Shown in pieces: positions 1 through 9,508 of a DNA stretch of 64,000 bases; positions within the stretch are counted from its first letter, which is position 1; each line of letters begins with the position of its first letter. The DNA is from Lachnospiraceae bacterium. Lineage in GTDB: Bacteria > Bacillota > Clostridia > Lachnospirales > Lachnospiraceae. The notes under the pieces were generated by a model that ran no database searches, was not told the origin of the DNA, and was given only the letters and a program-made list of their open reading frames with translations. The stretch is from the NCBI GenBank assembly GCA_902363665.1, contig CABJAW010000002.1, forward strand, positions 281,795 to 345,794, given 5' to 3'. Made by a program: the position numbers and the translations under genes.

Positions 1-2010
1 ATTTTCTGAATTCTTTTCCGGCTGCACAGTCCCTGCGTGATATTTTTTCACCGCATACCGCTCAATGTAGTCCATATTCCGCTTCTCATATTCCGTCTGC
101 AGATCGCCGAAATAATCAAGCGGCACGATACGTGTCACGGCCTCACCATTTTCCTGATGGATCAGGATATGATGGCGGTCGCGTTCCGGATCCATCTCCG
201 TGTAATCACTGCGCCTGAAGAACAGCGGTGCGGAACTTGATTTTCTTGCCAGACTGGCATGAAGGACAAGCTGTGATACTGTCAGGATATCAAGCACCTC
301 GTGGATTCGCATCAGATCATGCGGATTGGAAGCCGTCAGTTTCGGAACGATTTCCGTCTCAAAGCTCTTTAAAAGATCAAGTCCTTCAAGAAGCAGCGCA
401 TCGCATTTCACTCCGCCGCAGTAATTCTGCATCGCCTTGGAAATCGCCATATTGAGCTCTTTCCAGGACATTCCATCCTCTTTGTCTACGTAAAGCGGTG
501 CATACAGCCGCTGCTTTTCTGCCTCTACATCCGCGTGATTTACCTCTCCGAGCGAAACGGTCCGTGCGTAGTCCGCTGCTTTTCTGCCCGCATAATAGCC
601 GGTCGCACATGCGAAGCCTGCGCAGTCCGATGCGTAGACCTGATCGCCTGCCGCATAAATCCCGTCAATGTTCGTCTTCATATCCCAGTCATGCATCACG
701 CCGCCCGGTGCCCCAAAGAACTGGCGCTCCTGCTCCAGGAAATTCGCAGACTGCCAGCCCGTACCGTAGCTCTGCAGCATATGTTTTTCCGGGTCAAAAC
801 CGCGCTCTGTATAATTCTGATAGATCGGGATCTTCGTCTTCGCCTCTTCACCAACCATCATGCCCCAGATGACCTTCCGTTCTGCCTCCGGCATCCGGCT
901 TAAATCCGCATAAAACGGCAGCTGATAACCACGCTTCATCAGCTCCTCAAAATTCAAAGTTTCCGGTCCGCGGTACTCATATTTCGGTTCGTCGATGACA
1001 CCGCCCTTTAAGAAAAATTTCTGCCCCGGCGCCGGATAATACCGTTCAGACACCGTTTTCAGTTCTTTTCCGTCGCGGTCCACATATGGAATTTCCACGC
1101 CGCGCGCGTCAACCATCGTTGCCGCATACCATGTATTGTGGTTGTTGCCCGCACCGTACGGCGGGAAGCTGCGTCCTGCCGCGGAAAACTCCGCCCGCAC
1201 CGATTTTTCCATCATCGTAAATTCGATACCGGCGCGCCAGCCCATTGCATGGCCGCTTCCGATACTCTGCATTGGACGAAACTCACAAAGTCCCGTCGTA
1301 TCCGGATTAAACAGCCAGACACGCGCCGGACGTGACATCGTCAGAACCGTAGATTTTGCACGGAAAATACAGAATTTTCCGGTGTGGACATTCATGCCCA
1401 TCGCACCAATTCCGCGCTTTTTCAGTGTCCCATCTGCGTCTGCTTTCTGCTCCACCAGAAGCGCCGTCGCCTCGGTCCGGTCATAAAGCTTTACCCCAAG
1501 CCGCCTCAGTTCTTTTACGAGTGCCGGCTTGAATGTCGAACCCCAGACGCGGATCGTATAGCGGTTCTTATAATCGTACGCAAACATCAGCTTTGTCTCG
1601 TCATCCCGGAACTCCGCACCTTTAAACTCATCATCCGTATCGCGCACCTTGCCGCCGAATGATTCCAGGTCAAGCAGACGGTCATATCCCTCGCGGCATT
1701 CAATGTAATGCGCGATACCGTTGCTGTACCAGTCCTGCTCGTTCACATATGCACTTGCGATTTCCTCCGGCGTCACCTGACAGCACGGATTCGTACAGGC
1801 CGACTCCCAGTGGTCAAAACCGGTGCCGCCGGAGCCGCTGCGCTCTGCCGCTCCTTTTTCCACCAGTGTTACGGATAAGCCGCTGCGTGCTGCCGCGATC
1901 GCCGCAAAGCAGCCTGCCAGGCCGCCGCCAAGGACAAGGACATCACTCTCGATGACCTCCTCCTGACCAGCCTCGTTCGCATACGGCCATGTATATTTCA
2001 TCTCTTCCAT
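1..2010 (-). CDS. FAD-dependent oxidoreductase, fumarate reductase / AprA-like flavoprotein (3' end outside window)
   Basis: The reading frame is open from an ATG at 2010 to the window edge (670 codons), so the C-terminus is missing. The start has a good AGGAG site. Residues about 20-45 form an N-terminal Rossmann fold with VLVLGGGLAGCFAA, ending in an acidic ribose-binding residue (VEKG). About residue 250 is GSGHAMGWRAG, the flavin/substrate loop of the succinate dehydrogenase, fumarate reductase and adenylylsulfate reductase flavoprotein superfamily. HNTWYAA follows at about 290. Known: members transfer hydride through covalent or non-covalent FAD. Inference: it reduces or oxidises a compound released by the imported peptides, since it is the last visible gene of the peptide-transport cluster, 11 bp after the DppF-like gene. 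No signal peptide is seen, so it is probably cytoplasmic. The substrate is unknown. Confidence 0.8.
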   Translation of the reverse strand, partial: MEEMKYTWPYANEAGQEEVIESDVLVLGGGLAGCFAAIAAARSGLSVTLVEKGAAERSGSGGTGFDHWESACTNPCCQVTPEEIASAYVNEQDWYSNGIAHYIECREGYDRLLDLESFGGKVRDTDDEFKGAEFRDDETKLMFAYDYKNRYTIRVWGSTFKPALVKELRRLGVKLYDRTEATALLVEQKADADGTLKKRGIGAMGMNVHTGKFCIFRAKSTVLTMSRPARVWLFNPDTTGLCEFRPMQSIGSGHAMGWRAGIEFTMMEKSVRAEFSAAGRSFPPYGAGNNHNTWYAATMVDARGVEIPYVDRDGKELKTVSERYYPAPGQKFFLKGGVIDEPKYEYRGPETLNFEELMKRGYQLPFYADLSRMPEAERKVIWGMMVGEEAKTKIPIYQNYTERGFDPEKHMLQSYGTGWQSANFLEQERQFFGAPGGVMHDWDMKTNIDGIYAAGDQVYASDCAGFACATGYYAGRKAADYARTVSLGEVNHADVEAEKQRLYAPLYVDKEDGMSWKELNMAISKAMQNYCGGVKCDALLLEGLDLLKSFETEIVPKLTASNPHDLMRIHEVLDILTVSQLVLHASLARKSSSAPLFFRRSDYTEMDPERDRHHILIHQENGEAVTRIVPLDYFGDLQTEYEKRNMDYIERYAVKKYHAGTVQPEKNSEN

Positions 2011-2021
2011 ATCGTTCTCCT

Positions 2022-2999
2022 TTACAGCTCCAGTCCTTCTGCATACGGACACGCCGTGTAATGCCCCGGCTGCGTCTCCCGCAGCTCCATAGTACAGCTT
2101 CTGCATTCCTCCTTCGCATACGGACAGCGTGCCGCAAAACGGCAGCCCGGCTTCGGATTGATCGGGCTTGTAACCTCGCCCTGCAGCAGTTCTCTGCGCT
2201 TGTGGCAGGATTCAATGCTCGGGATCGGGATCGCATTGAGCAGCGCCCGCGTGTACGGATGCTGTGGATGCTCAAAAATCTCGTCCGCCGGAGCATACTC
2301 CACACATTTTCCAAGATACATGACCATGATCTCATCCGAAATATGTTTTACAACGGAAAGGTCATGTGTGATAAAGATATACGTCAGATTCCGGTCCTCC
2401 TGCAGATCCATCAGAAGATTCAGGATCTGTGCCTGAATCGATACGTCAAGCGCCGATACCGGTTCGTCACAGACGACAAATTCCGGATTGAGGATCAGTG
2501 TGCGGGCGATTCCGATTCGCTGCCGCCGTCCGCCGTCCAGCTCATGTGGGTAAGCCGCTGCAAGCCTTGGCGCCAGTCCGACGATCTCCATGATCTCATC
2601 CACACGATTATCAATTTCCTGTCTCTTTTTGCACAGCTTGTTGACAATTAACGGTTCTGCGATCAGCTGGCGAACTGTCATTCGCCCGTTCAGGCTTGAG
2701 TACGGATCCTGAAAGATCATCTGCATTTTCGGGCGCACGGCCTTCATCTGCTTTTTGCCAAGCTTCGCAATGTCCGTTCCCTGAAACAGAATTTCTCCGG
2801 CCGTCGGCTCATTTAAACATAATAAGGTGCGTCCAAGCGTTGATTTTCCACAGCCGGACTCGCCTACCACACCGAGCGTCCTGCCCCTCTGGATCCGAAA
2901 GCTCACATCATCCACCGCATGCAGCATTCCGCCCGGTGTTTTGAAATATTTTTTGAGGTTTTTTACTTCAAGAAGTGTCTCGCTCTTTTTATTTTCCAT
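2022..2999 (-). CDS. Oligopeptide/dipeptide ABC transporter ATP-binding protein, DppF/OppF type
   Basis: 325 aa from the ATG at 2999; a GTG at 3014 is possible but has no spaced ribosome site. It has Walker A GESGCGKST (about residue 50), a signature region in which the usual LSGG is LDGG (HELDGGRRQR), Walker B FVVCDEPVSALD, and the C-terminal oligopeptide-transporter extension with clustered cysteines (CRFAARCPYAKEEC). It powers import of peptides together with the neighbouring DppD-like ATPase and the two permeases. It overlaps the DppD gene by 11 bp, which indicates translational coupling. The LDGG replacement of LSGG is unusual: the signature serine contacts ATP, so this half may contribute a weaker ATP site. 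Confidence 0.92.
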   Translation of the reverse strand: MENKKSETLLEVKNLKKYFKTPGGMLHAVDDVSFRIQRGRTLGVVGESGCGKSTLGRTLLCLNEPTAGEILFQGTDIAKLGKKQMKAVRPKMQMIFQDPYSSLNGRMTVRQLIAEPLIVNKLCKKRQEIDNRVDEIMEIVGLAPRLAAAYPHELDGGRRQRIGIARTLILNPEFVVCDEPVSALDVSIQAQILNLLMDLQEDRNLTYIFITHDLSVVKHISDEIMVMYLGKCVEYAPADEIFEHPQHPYTRALLNAIPIPSIESCHKRRELLQGEVTSPINPKPGCRFAARCPYAKEECRSCTMELRETQPGHYTACPYAEGLEL

Positions 3000-3990
3000 C
3001 GATCCTGTTTCCACCCTTTCCGGCCAGATGGCATCTCACAAGATGACCGTCCTTTTCCCACGTCTGCGGTTTCTGTTTCCGGCACTGCTCCATGCAGTGT
3101 TTGCACCGCGGCGCAAAACTGCAGCCTTCCGGAAGATTGGAAGGATCCGGCATCAGACCCTCGATCGGATGCAGACGTCTCGCATTCTCCTTCAGGTTCG
3201 GAATGGAACCAAACAGGCCGACCGTATACGGATGGTGCTCATCACCGGTAAAAATCTGCTCCAGTGTACCGTATTCTACGATCTCTCCTGCATACATGAT
3301 GCCGACCTTATCGCACGTCTCCGCGACTACACCAAGGTCATGCGTGATCATGATCACGGAGGTTCCATATTTTCTCTGCAGGTCACAGATGATCGAAAGG
3401 ATCTGCGCCTGAATCGTCACATCAAGCGCCGTCGTCGGTTCATCCGCAATCAGCAGCTGCGGGTTACAGACGAGCGCCATCGCGATGACAACTCTCTGCC
3501 GCATGCCGCCGGAAAATTGATACGGATACTCCCTGCCTCTTTCTTTCGGGATCCCGACAAGCTCCAGCGTCTCGTCAACCTTCTGTTCGATCTCTTTTGA
3601 GGACATCTCGCTGCTGTGATGCAGATAAAGTGCCTCACCGATCTGCTCACCGACCGTGAGCACCGGATTCAATGCCGTCATCGGATCCTGAAAGATCATG
3701 GAAATACTCTGTCCTCTGACCTTCTGCATTTCATGCTCACTTAAATTCAGCAGATTCTGCCCCTCAAACAGCACTTTTCCGCCTGTCACATGGCCGGTTC
3801 GCTCCGGCAAAAGACCAAGGATTCCAAGTGCAGTCGTCGTCTTTCCGGCTCCCGTCTCACCGACAAGTCCCAGTGTTTCTCCTGCACCGATGGAAAAGCT
3901 GATATCGTTGACGGCATAAACCGTTTCCAGATCTGTCTTATAACAGATCGATAAATTTTCAATCTTTAATACTTCTTCTTTTGCTTCCAT
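2989..3990 (-). CDS. Oligopeptide/dipeptide ABC transporter ATP-binding protein, DppD/OppD type
   Basis: 333 aa with a clear GGAGG site before ATG 3990. Walker A is GETGAGKTT (about residue 46), the signature is QFSGGMRQR, Walker B is LLIADEPTTALD, and the C-terminus is the typical oligopeptide ABC domain with CSFAPRCKHCMEQC. It is the partner ATPase of the adjacent DppF-like protein; unlike that protein it keeps a normal signature serine. It begins 10 bp after the DppC-like permease and ends inside the DppF start region, so all five transport genes read as one leftward operon. Confidence 0.93.
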   Translation of the reverse strand: MEAKEEVLKIENLSICYKTDLETVYAVNDISFSIGAGETLGLVGETGAGKTTTALGILGLLPERTGHVTGGKVLFEGQNLLNLSEHEMQKVRGQSISMIFQDPMTALNPVLTVGEQIGEALYLHHSSEMSSKEIEQKVDETLELVGIPKERGREYPYQFSGGMRQRVVIAMALVCNPQLLIADEPTTALDVTIQAQILSIICDLQRKYGTSVIMITHDLGVVAETCDKVGIMYAGEIVEYGTLEQIFTGDEHHPYTVGLFGSIPNLKENARRLHPIEGLMPDPSNLPEGCSFAPRCKHCMEQCRKQKPQTWEKDGHLVRCHLAGKGGNRIDGK

Positions 3991-4000
3991 CGCAGCCTCC

Positions 4001-4900
4001 CTAATCCTTCAGTTTCGGATCCAGTGCATCTGTCAGTCCGTCACCCACCAGGTTGAATGCCAGGGAAGAAAGAATGATAAAGATGCCCGGAAATACCAGC
4101 ATGTACGGCGCTGTAAACAGATATGTCTGCGCATTTGAGAGCAGTGCGCCCCACTCCGGAGACGGCGGCTGGATTCCCATGCCGATAAAGCTAAGCCCGG
4201 CTGCGGAAAGGATCATATCTGAAATTGACATGGTAGTGTTTACAATGATCGGTCCCATTGCATTCGGCAGCACGTAGCGGAACAGGATGCGCGGCGTCGA
4301 TGTGCCGTACGACCTCGCGGCCTCCACATAGTCCTGCTCGGCAACTGTCAGCACAAGCGAACGGATCAGCCGCACATTACCCGGAATGCACGATACCGTG
4401 ATTGCAATAATCAGGTTGCGCAGGTTCGTGCCGAGCGCCGCCACAACGGCCAGGGATAACAGAATCGGAGGCACGCAGGCAAATACATCAATGATACGGC
4501 AGATCACGTTGTCGACCACGCCGCCGAAATAACCTGCACTTGCTCCAAGGATCGCTCCGAATACAAGCGCCATCAAACTTGTCGCTACTCCGATAAACAG
4601 GGAAAATCTGGATCCGTGCACGACTCTGGCAAACAGGTCGCGGCCATATTCATCGGTTCCGAAAAAGTGTGTCAGGCTCGGTCCCTGAAGCCGGTCAGCT
4701 CCCACCTGCTCAATACATTTTGAATACGGGACGATCAGATCCGCAAACAATGCGATGCCCAGAATAAAGACCAGAATCACAAGTCCGAGCACGGCAGCCT
4801 TGTTTTTGCGGTATCGCCGCCAGATTTCTTTCAGCTGTGAAGTTTTCTTTTTGCTCCGCGTCACGCCTGCACTGCGGAGTGTCTGTGTTGTCTCAGCCAC
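4001..4900 (-). CDS. Peptide ABC transporter permease, DppC/OppC type
   Basis: 299 aa from a GTG at 4900, chosen because GGAGGA lies 7 bases before it; an in-frame ATG at 4915 has only a poor site. A basic cytoplasmic N-terminus with an OppC N-terminal segment leads to the first membrane helix (VLGLVILVFILGIALFADLI). FFGTDEYGRDLFARVVHGSR and the EAA-loop (EAARSYGTSTPRILFRYVLPN) that contacts the ATPases follow. Five to six membrane segments can be read. It overlaps the DppB gene by 8 bp. Confidence 0.92.
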   Translation of the reverse strand: MAETTQTLRSAGVTRSKKKTSQLKEIWRRYRKNKAAVLGLVILVFILGIALFADLIVPYSKCIEQVGADRLQGPSLTHFFGTDEYGRDLFARVVHGSRFSLFIGVATSLMALVFGAILGASAGYFGGVVDNVICRIIDVFACVPPILLSLAVVAALGTNLRNLIIAITVSCIPGNVRLIRSLVLTVAEQDYVEAARSYGTSTPRILFRYVLPNAMGPIIVNTTMSISDMILSAAGLSFIGMGIQPPSPEWGALLSNAQTYLFTAPYMLVFPGIFIILSSLAFNLVGDGLTDALDPKLKD

Positions 4901-5843
4901 GGCTCTTTCCTCCATTCTGATATTTTGCCTTGATACGTGGGTCAATAAATGCATACAGCACATCGACCAGCAGGATTACGAAACTGAACAGCACCGCCAG
5001 GAATAACGTTGCTCCCATAACCATCGGAATATCCTTCTGGCGGATCGCAGTCGTGATCAGCGTGCCCATGCCCGGCATCGCAAATACCGTCTCCGCGATG
5101 ATCGCACCGCCAAGCGAGGCACCGAAGCCTCCGCCAAGCGTTGTGACGACCGGAAGAAGCGCGTTGCGCAGTGCATGCTTCCAGATGATGCGTTTTTCGG
5201 ATGCGCCCTTTGCCTTCGCCGTGCGGATATACTCCTGACGGATCGTCTCCAGCATTGCCGAACGCGTCAGACGCAAAAGCCCGGCGGCAGAAGTCAGCGA
5301 AACGGTCAGCGTCGGTAAAATAAAATGCTTCAATGAGCTTGCTCCAAAGGATGGCAGCCAGCCAAGCTTTAACGCAAACAGGAGAAGCAGCATCAGTCCA
5401 AACCAGAAGCCCGGAATCGATGCGAAGATCAGCGCTACCACCACACAGACGTGATCCAGCACAGAATACTGCCGCACTGCCGAAAGAATACCGAGAGAAA
5501 TTCCGATAATCGAGGATACAGCCATCGATAAAACAGCCAGTGTCAGCGTGTTCGGAAAACGTGACATAATATCCGCCATGACCGGACCGCGGCTCTGGTA
5601 AGAAGTACCGAGGCTGAAATGAAAGATAATGTCGCCAATATAATTAAAAAACCGGATCAGAAACGGCTTGTCATATCCAAATTCCGCATTCAGTGCGGCG
5701 ATGTCTTCCGGCTTTGCCGTGATGCCGAGGATGATCGAACCAGGATCACCAGGCGTCAGCGACAGGATGGTAAACACAAGAAATGCCACCCCGAGCAGCA
5801 CCGGAATCATATATAAGATTCGTTTGATTACGTATTTTGTCAT
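4893..5843 (-). CDS. Peptide ABC transporter permease, DppB/OppB type
   Basis: 316 aa, start ATG 5843 preceded by AAGGAG. It begins with MTKYVIKRILYMIPVLLGV, the standard first helix of DppB/OppB proteins, then LTPGDPGSIILG in the periplasm-facing loop. The EAA motif (EYIRTAKAKGASEKRIIWKH) and ALRNALLPVVTTLG follow. It forms the translocation pore with the DppC-like protein. It follows the binding-protein gene after a 353-base gap that holds a hairpin and repeat A. Confidence 0.93.
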   Translation of the reverse strand: MTKYVIKRILYMIPVLLGVAFLVFTILSLTPGDPGSIILGITAKPEDIAALNAEFGYDKPFLIRFFNYIGDIIFHFSLGTSYQSRGPVMADIMSRFPNTLTLAVLSMAVSSIIGISLGILSAVRQYSVLDHVCVVVALIFASIPGFWFGLMLLLLFALKLGWLPSFGASSLKHFILPTLTVSLTSAAGLLRLTRSAMLETIRQEYIRTAKAKGASEKRIIWKHALRNALLPVVTTLGGGFGASLGGAIIAETVFAMPGMGTLITTAIRQKDIPMVMGATLFLAVLFSFVILLVDVLYAFIDPRIKAKYQNGGKSRG

Positions 5844-5872
5844 CTAAGACATACTCCTTCCTCATAACAGAA

Positions 5873-5906
5873 GGCGGAGATGCCGGATTTTTCCCGGATC
5901 CCCGCC
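5873..5906 (-). promoter_or_regulatory. Intercistronic hairpin between binding-protein and permease genes
   Basis: Inverted repeat with GGCGG...CCGCC outer arms and ATCCGG...CCGGAT inner arms, no U-tract. Inference: it stabilises or partly terminates the upstream message, giving more binding protein than permease, as in many peptide ABC operons. The rest of 5910-6044 shows nothing coding. Confidence 0.45.
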
Positions 5907-6044
5907 TGCTGCGCTCTAGCAGCTTATCTGCTGTTTTCATGAACGGATGCTTTTTTCGCTCCGTACTTTTTTGTTCCCGGACACTTTTTACGATTTCGCG
6001 GACACTTACGTCCGTTTTCTGCACGTTTTTTTGTTTGCAGATAC

Positions 6045-6188
6045 GTAACTGTTCAGAACCACCTCCAAAATGCTGCGCATTTCGTCGGTGTGGCGTATCC
6101 GCCAAATAGATTTCCATGTAAAAGTGTTCATTCATGCAAGCATGATTCACACTTTTGCATGAAAATCTGCTTGGCTCTGAACAGTTAC
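6045..6188. repeat. Repeat family A, copy 1 (MITE-like, 144 bp)
   Basis: The ends are inverted repeats of GTAACTGTTCAGAGCCA type. It is flanked by a perfect 8-bp direct repeat GCAGATAC (6037-6044 and 6189-6196), the signature of transposition. The left half matches the other copies; the right half has a different internal hairpin. It lies immediately after the stop codon of the peptide-binding protein gene. Confidence 0.88.
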
Positions 6189-6196
6189 GCAGATAC

Positions 6197-7690
6197 TTAC
6201 TCAGCCCAGGAGAAATCATACAGGTAGTAGTTTCCTTCCAGTACAAATTCCGGACAGGTCAGGTCGCTGTTGTATGCGTACAGTGTCATCGGGTTGCACA
6301 TTACCGCGTAGATCGCCTCGTCCTGTGCCTTTGTAAAGATCTCATTGAAGATCTCTGCCCGCTTGTCGTTGTCTGTCTCAGTTCTCGCCTGCTCAAACAG
6401 CTTGTCCATCTCTTCATCGGAGTATCTTGCATTGTTTGCGATTCCGATATAGTCAGAAGTAAATGCCATCTCCAGTGTCTGCGTGTCTCCTTCCAGAGTC
6501 ATATTCAGCGCCGTAATTCCGTAGCTTCCGTTCTGCAGGTCACTGATGTAAGAGTTGAACTCTTTTACGGAAATTGTCACATCCAGTCCGACTGCCTTCA
6601 GGTCATTCTGAATTACGGTTGCCAGATTGGAGTATTTCTCTGCTACCAGGATCTCACCAAGATCATACGGTGTCTCGATGCCTGCCTCTGCAAGCAGCTC
6701 TTTTGCTTTCTCCGGATCGTAGGTGTACTGGAACTGGTCATCCGAATAACCGAAACGCTCTTTTGCACAGATGTTGGAGTTTACTTCCGCCTCGCCGTCG
6801 TAGCATACTGCCACGAGGTTGTCACGGTCGATTGCATAGTTGATTGCCTGACGAACCTTCACATCATTGAACGGCTCTTTTTCTGTGTTCATTGCGATGT
6901 AAGAAAATGCGGAGGTCGGCACCTCAGCGATCGTGATCGCCGGGTTTGCTTCCAGCTGCGGCTTCGTCGCGGAATCAATCTCTGCGAAGTTTACCTCACC
7001 GGTCTGCAGTGCGATTGCCTTTGTGGAGGAATCCGGAATCACCTCAAAGGTCACTTCCTTGATCTCCGGTGCTCCTCTGTAGTAATCCTCATTTGCTTCC
7101 AGTTTGATATTGCTTCCCTTTGCGCGGCTGACAAACTTGTACGGGCCGGTTCCGATCGGATTGTTCACGAAATCATCCTCGGAGGACTCATAGTATGCTT
7201 TCGATGCGATCATCGGAGAACAGATACCCTGCAGGAACGGGGAATACGGTGCATCCAGATGACATACCACGGTGTGCTCGTCTGTTGCCTCTACGCTGGA
7301 AAGCATGGAGATCTGAGATCCCTGATATTCGGATGCCTTGTACAGCTCAATGGAAAATACCACATCGTCTGCCGTAACCGGTGTGCCATCGTGGAACGTC
7401 ACATCGTCTCTTAAATGGAAGGTATAATCCAGTCCGTCATCGCTGATCTCATAACTCTCTGCGATACGCGGCTCCGGATCTTTTGTTCCATCCGGGCTGT
7501 AGTAAAGCAGGGTGTCGTAAATCTGGTTCAGTACGCCGAGCTCTACCGTGGTAGAAAAATCTGTCGGATGAAGGGTATCCACATCCGCATCCACTGCAAC
7601 TACAATGTCGCTCTTGTCTGCTGCGAATGAAGTCATGGATACTGCCATGCAAAGGCATGCAGCAGCGAGTAAAGCAAGTCTCTTTTTCAT
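6197..7690 (-). CDS. Peptide ABC transporter substrate-binding protein (SBP_bac_5 family)
   Basis: 497 aa from ATG 7690 (AGGAGG 7 bases upstream; the longer in-frame start has none). Residues 1-24 are a Sec signal (MKKRLALLAAACLCMAVSM) with a likely signal-peptidase I site after SFA. There is no convincing lipobox, which is odd for a Gram-positive ABC binding protein, normally lipid-anchored. The mature part has the family hallmarks: YDTLLYYSPDGTKDPEPRIAESYEIS, LRDDVTFHDGTPVTADDVVFS, and GTGPYKF at about 200. It captures peptides or peptide-like molecules for the DppBCDF-type importer. Either it is released, held by another contact, or anchored by an unrecognised motif. Confidence 0.92.
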   Translation of the reverse strand: MKKRLALLAAACLCMAVSMTSFAADKSDIVVAVDADVDTLHPTDFSTTVELGVLNQIYDTLLYYSPDGTKDPEPRIAESYEISDDGLDYTFHLRDDVTFHDGTPVTADDVVFSIELYKASEYQGSQISMLSSVEATDEHTVVCHLDAPYSPFLQGICSPMIASKAYYESSEDDFVNNPIGTGPYKFVSRAKGSNIKLEANEDYYRGAPEIKEVTFEVIPDSSTKAIALQTGEVNFAEIDSATKPQLEANPAITIAEVPTSAFSYIAMNTEKEPFNDVKVRQAINYAIDRDNLVAVCYDGEAEVNSNICAKERFGYSDDQFQYTYDPEKAKELLAEAGIETPYDLGEILVAEKYSNLATVIQNDLKAVGLDVTISVKEFNSYISDLQNGSYGITALNMTLEGDTQTLEMAFTSDYIGIANNARYSDEEMDKLFEQARTETDNDKRAEIFNEIFTKAQDEAIYAVMCNPMTLYAYNSDLTCPEFVLEGNYYLYDFSWAE

Positions 7691-7891
7691 AATGTTTTCC
7701 TCCTTTTTGTGTCGGCGCGAAGATTCGGCCGGTCCTTTTCCTCTATTGCTGCTCCGCACAGTTCTCACTGCGGTGGTTGTGCGCGGAGGTGTTTCTTTTT
7801 TCCTGCGATAAAATTTCTCCTGTTTACCTTCAAATGTGTTTGAAAAACTATTTCACCAATTTGTCCGAAGCGTAAATGCAGTTCATCATTG

Positions 7892-9154
7892 TCATATTTT
7901 GAGTGGAATAAATTCAATTTCTTCCTGCGTAAGTCTGCCTGCTGCTTTCAGGAATCCATCCAGCACCTCTTTATCCCAGACGTTCTCGCCCTGGAATACC
8001 ATGCGGATCTTTCGCACTGCCCCGACTGCCTCCAGCGGGTTTTCCTCCAGTACAATCAGATCTGAATCCAGTCCCGGAAGAAGCTTGCCTTTCTGATCCG
8101 AGATGCCGATGTACTCTGCCGGCCGGCTTGTCGCCGCCGCAAGCGCCGCATACCTTGTCATGCCATATGCATCCACCAGACTCTCCAGCTCATCCGCCAT
8201 GGCAAATCCCGGAACCACACCTGCATACGGGCAGTCCGTACCGGCCATCACCCTGTCAGAGTATTCCAGGAAGGTTCTTCCACGGTCGATGATCGTCTGA
8301 AAATCCGGCTTTATGCCAAGCTTGCGGTAATTCTCGCAGGTAATTTCATTTTCTTCTTCCCATCTCTTTCGGATGCATTCCGGCAGATCCTCAAAATGCT
8401 CCACCTCGGTCAGCTGTTTTCCGTTCCAGACGTAGTCCGGAAGCGTCTTGCAGACCACATGGGTCGGGCAGAACCACATGCCATGCTGTGCAGCATAAAC
8501 GATGTCTTCTTTTTCCCGTGGAAGCGAGCTCGTATGTTCACAGCAGGAATACCCCGCATCGATCAGCGATTTATAATCAAGGATCTTCGTCATATGACCG
8601 CATGGCGGAAGTCCTTCCTCTGCTGCTCTTCGCAGCAGATACTTATACAGTTTCGGCTCCATCGACGGATACGTCTTCAGCCACAGAAATCCGTATTTTT
8701 TCGTATAAGCGATGATGTTCTCCGCATCTGCCTTCGAACGAATAATGATATTCGTGTTGTCAGGAATTGTCGGATCCTCGCCGTCTGCGATCGGACCGCT
8801 GGAATAAATGTACGGACCTCTTCGCGTTCCGGCTAAAATCTCATCACGCCACTTTGCATGTCCGGCAAAGCCCTGCATGTTGCGGACCGAAGTCACGCCG
8901 CTTGCAAGGAAAAAATCACCCATATAACTCTCATCGTAATGCACATGCGAATCAATCATGCCCGGCATGACCACGCAGCCTGAGACATCGATCACATCTG
9001 CATTTTCCGGGATCGTTTCTTTTCGATCTGAGATTTTAACAATCTTCCCATTCTCGATCCACAAATCTGCGTCCTTTAAAACGGAGCCGTCATTCATCGT
9101 AAGCAGTTGTCCGTTTTTCAGAATTGTGAGGCCTTTTATCCTTGTATTTTCCAT
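7892..9154 (-). CDS. Amidohydrolase family protein (M38 / imidazolonepropionase-like, prolidase type)
   Basis: 420 aa from ATG 9154; a GTG at 9181 would add nine residues, and neither has a strong ribosome site. The composite urease-like fold is clear: beta-sandwich start (KNGQLLTMNDG), metal pair GMIDSHVHYDE (about 70), WLKTYPSM with the lysine that is usually carbamylated (about 165), histidines in CGHMTK and CCEHTSS, and the last metal ligand in MAGTDCPY (about 315). Such enzymes hydrolyse amide or dipeptide bonds with one or two zinc ions. Between an aminopeptidase and a peptide importer, it probably acts on an imported dipeptide or N-acyl amino acid. The exact substrate is unknown. Confidence 0.85.
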   Translation of the reverse strand: MENTRIKGLTILKNGQLLTMNDGSVLKDADLWIENGKIVKISDRKETIPENADVIDVSGCVVMPGMIDSHVHYDESYMGDFFLASGVTSVRNMQGFAGHAKWRDEILAGTRRGPYIYSSGPIADGEDPTIPDNTNIIIRSKADAENIIAYTKKYGFLWLKTYPSMEPKLYKYLLRRAAEEGLPPCGHMTKILDYKSLIDAGYSCCEHTSSLPREKEDIVYAAQHGMWFCPTHVVCKTLPDYVWNGKQLTEVEHFEDLPECIRKRWEEENEITCENYRKLGIKPDFQTIIDRGRTFLEYSDRVMAGTDCPYAGVVPGFAMADELESLVDAYGMTRYAALAAATSRPAEYIGISDQKGKLLPGLDSDLIVLEENPLEAVGAVRKIRMVFQGENVWDKEVLDGFLKAAGRLTQEEIEFIPLKI

Positions 9155-9240
9155 ATTTTTTACTTCTTTCTTGCTTATCACTGCATGTTATCTGACATGT
9201 ACCTGTCTGTTTTTCTTTTGGCATTTATCATTTATAAAAT

Positions 9241-9382
9241 GTAATTGTTCAGAGCCAGGCAAAATTTCATAAAACAGGCGAAAAATGCTTGCATTTTTAA
9301 GCCTGTTTTTGAAATTTTATTTGGCGGATACGACACACCGACGAAATGCGTAGCATTTTGAAGGTTGGCTCTAAACAGTTAC
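9241..9382. repeat. Repeat family A, copy 2 (MITE-like, 142 bp)
   Basis: Same family as the copy at 6045 but in the opposite internal orientation. It is flanked by a perfect 8-bp direct repeat TATAAAAT (9233-9240 and 9383-9390). The interior can fold as a long hairpin because the central arms around CAGGC...GCCTG are complementary. Confidence 0.9.
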
Positions 9383-9444
9383 TATAAAATACATCTTCAT
9401 AGTCCGCTTCCAGGTCTGCCAGCAAAAACTTTCAACTCTCACTA

Positions 9445-9497
9445 ACATAAGCATCCCACCGCTTAGTGCTCCGCGCACTTGAAGAGGGGAATGCTTA
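9445..9497. repeat. Degenerate end fragment of repeat family B
   Basis: TAAGCATCCC...GGGGAATGCTTA brackets GCTCCGCGCA, the same layout as the CAAGCAAGTCCC...GGGGACTTGCTTG module that ends the family B copies at 10757 and 18172, with both arms changed in a compensatory way so that they still pair. It lies just downstream of the M42 peptidase gene. Confidence 0.5.
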
Positions 9498-9508
9498 CCT
9501 GCGTCCAA

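Noticed and set aside
6155..7414. 419-codon rightward open frame opposite the peptide-binding protein gene
   Set aside because: It is antisense to a clear ABC binding protein, has no domain, and its Cys/Val-rich composition is what the complementary strand of that gene would give.
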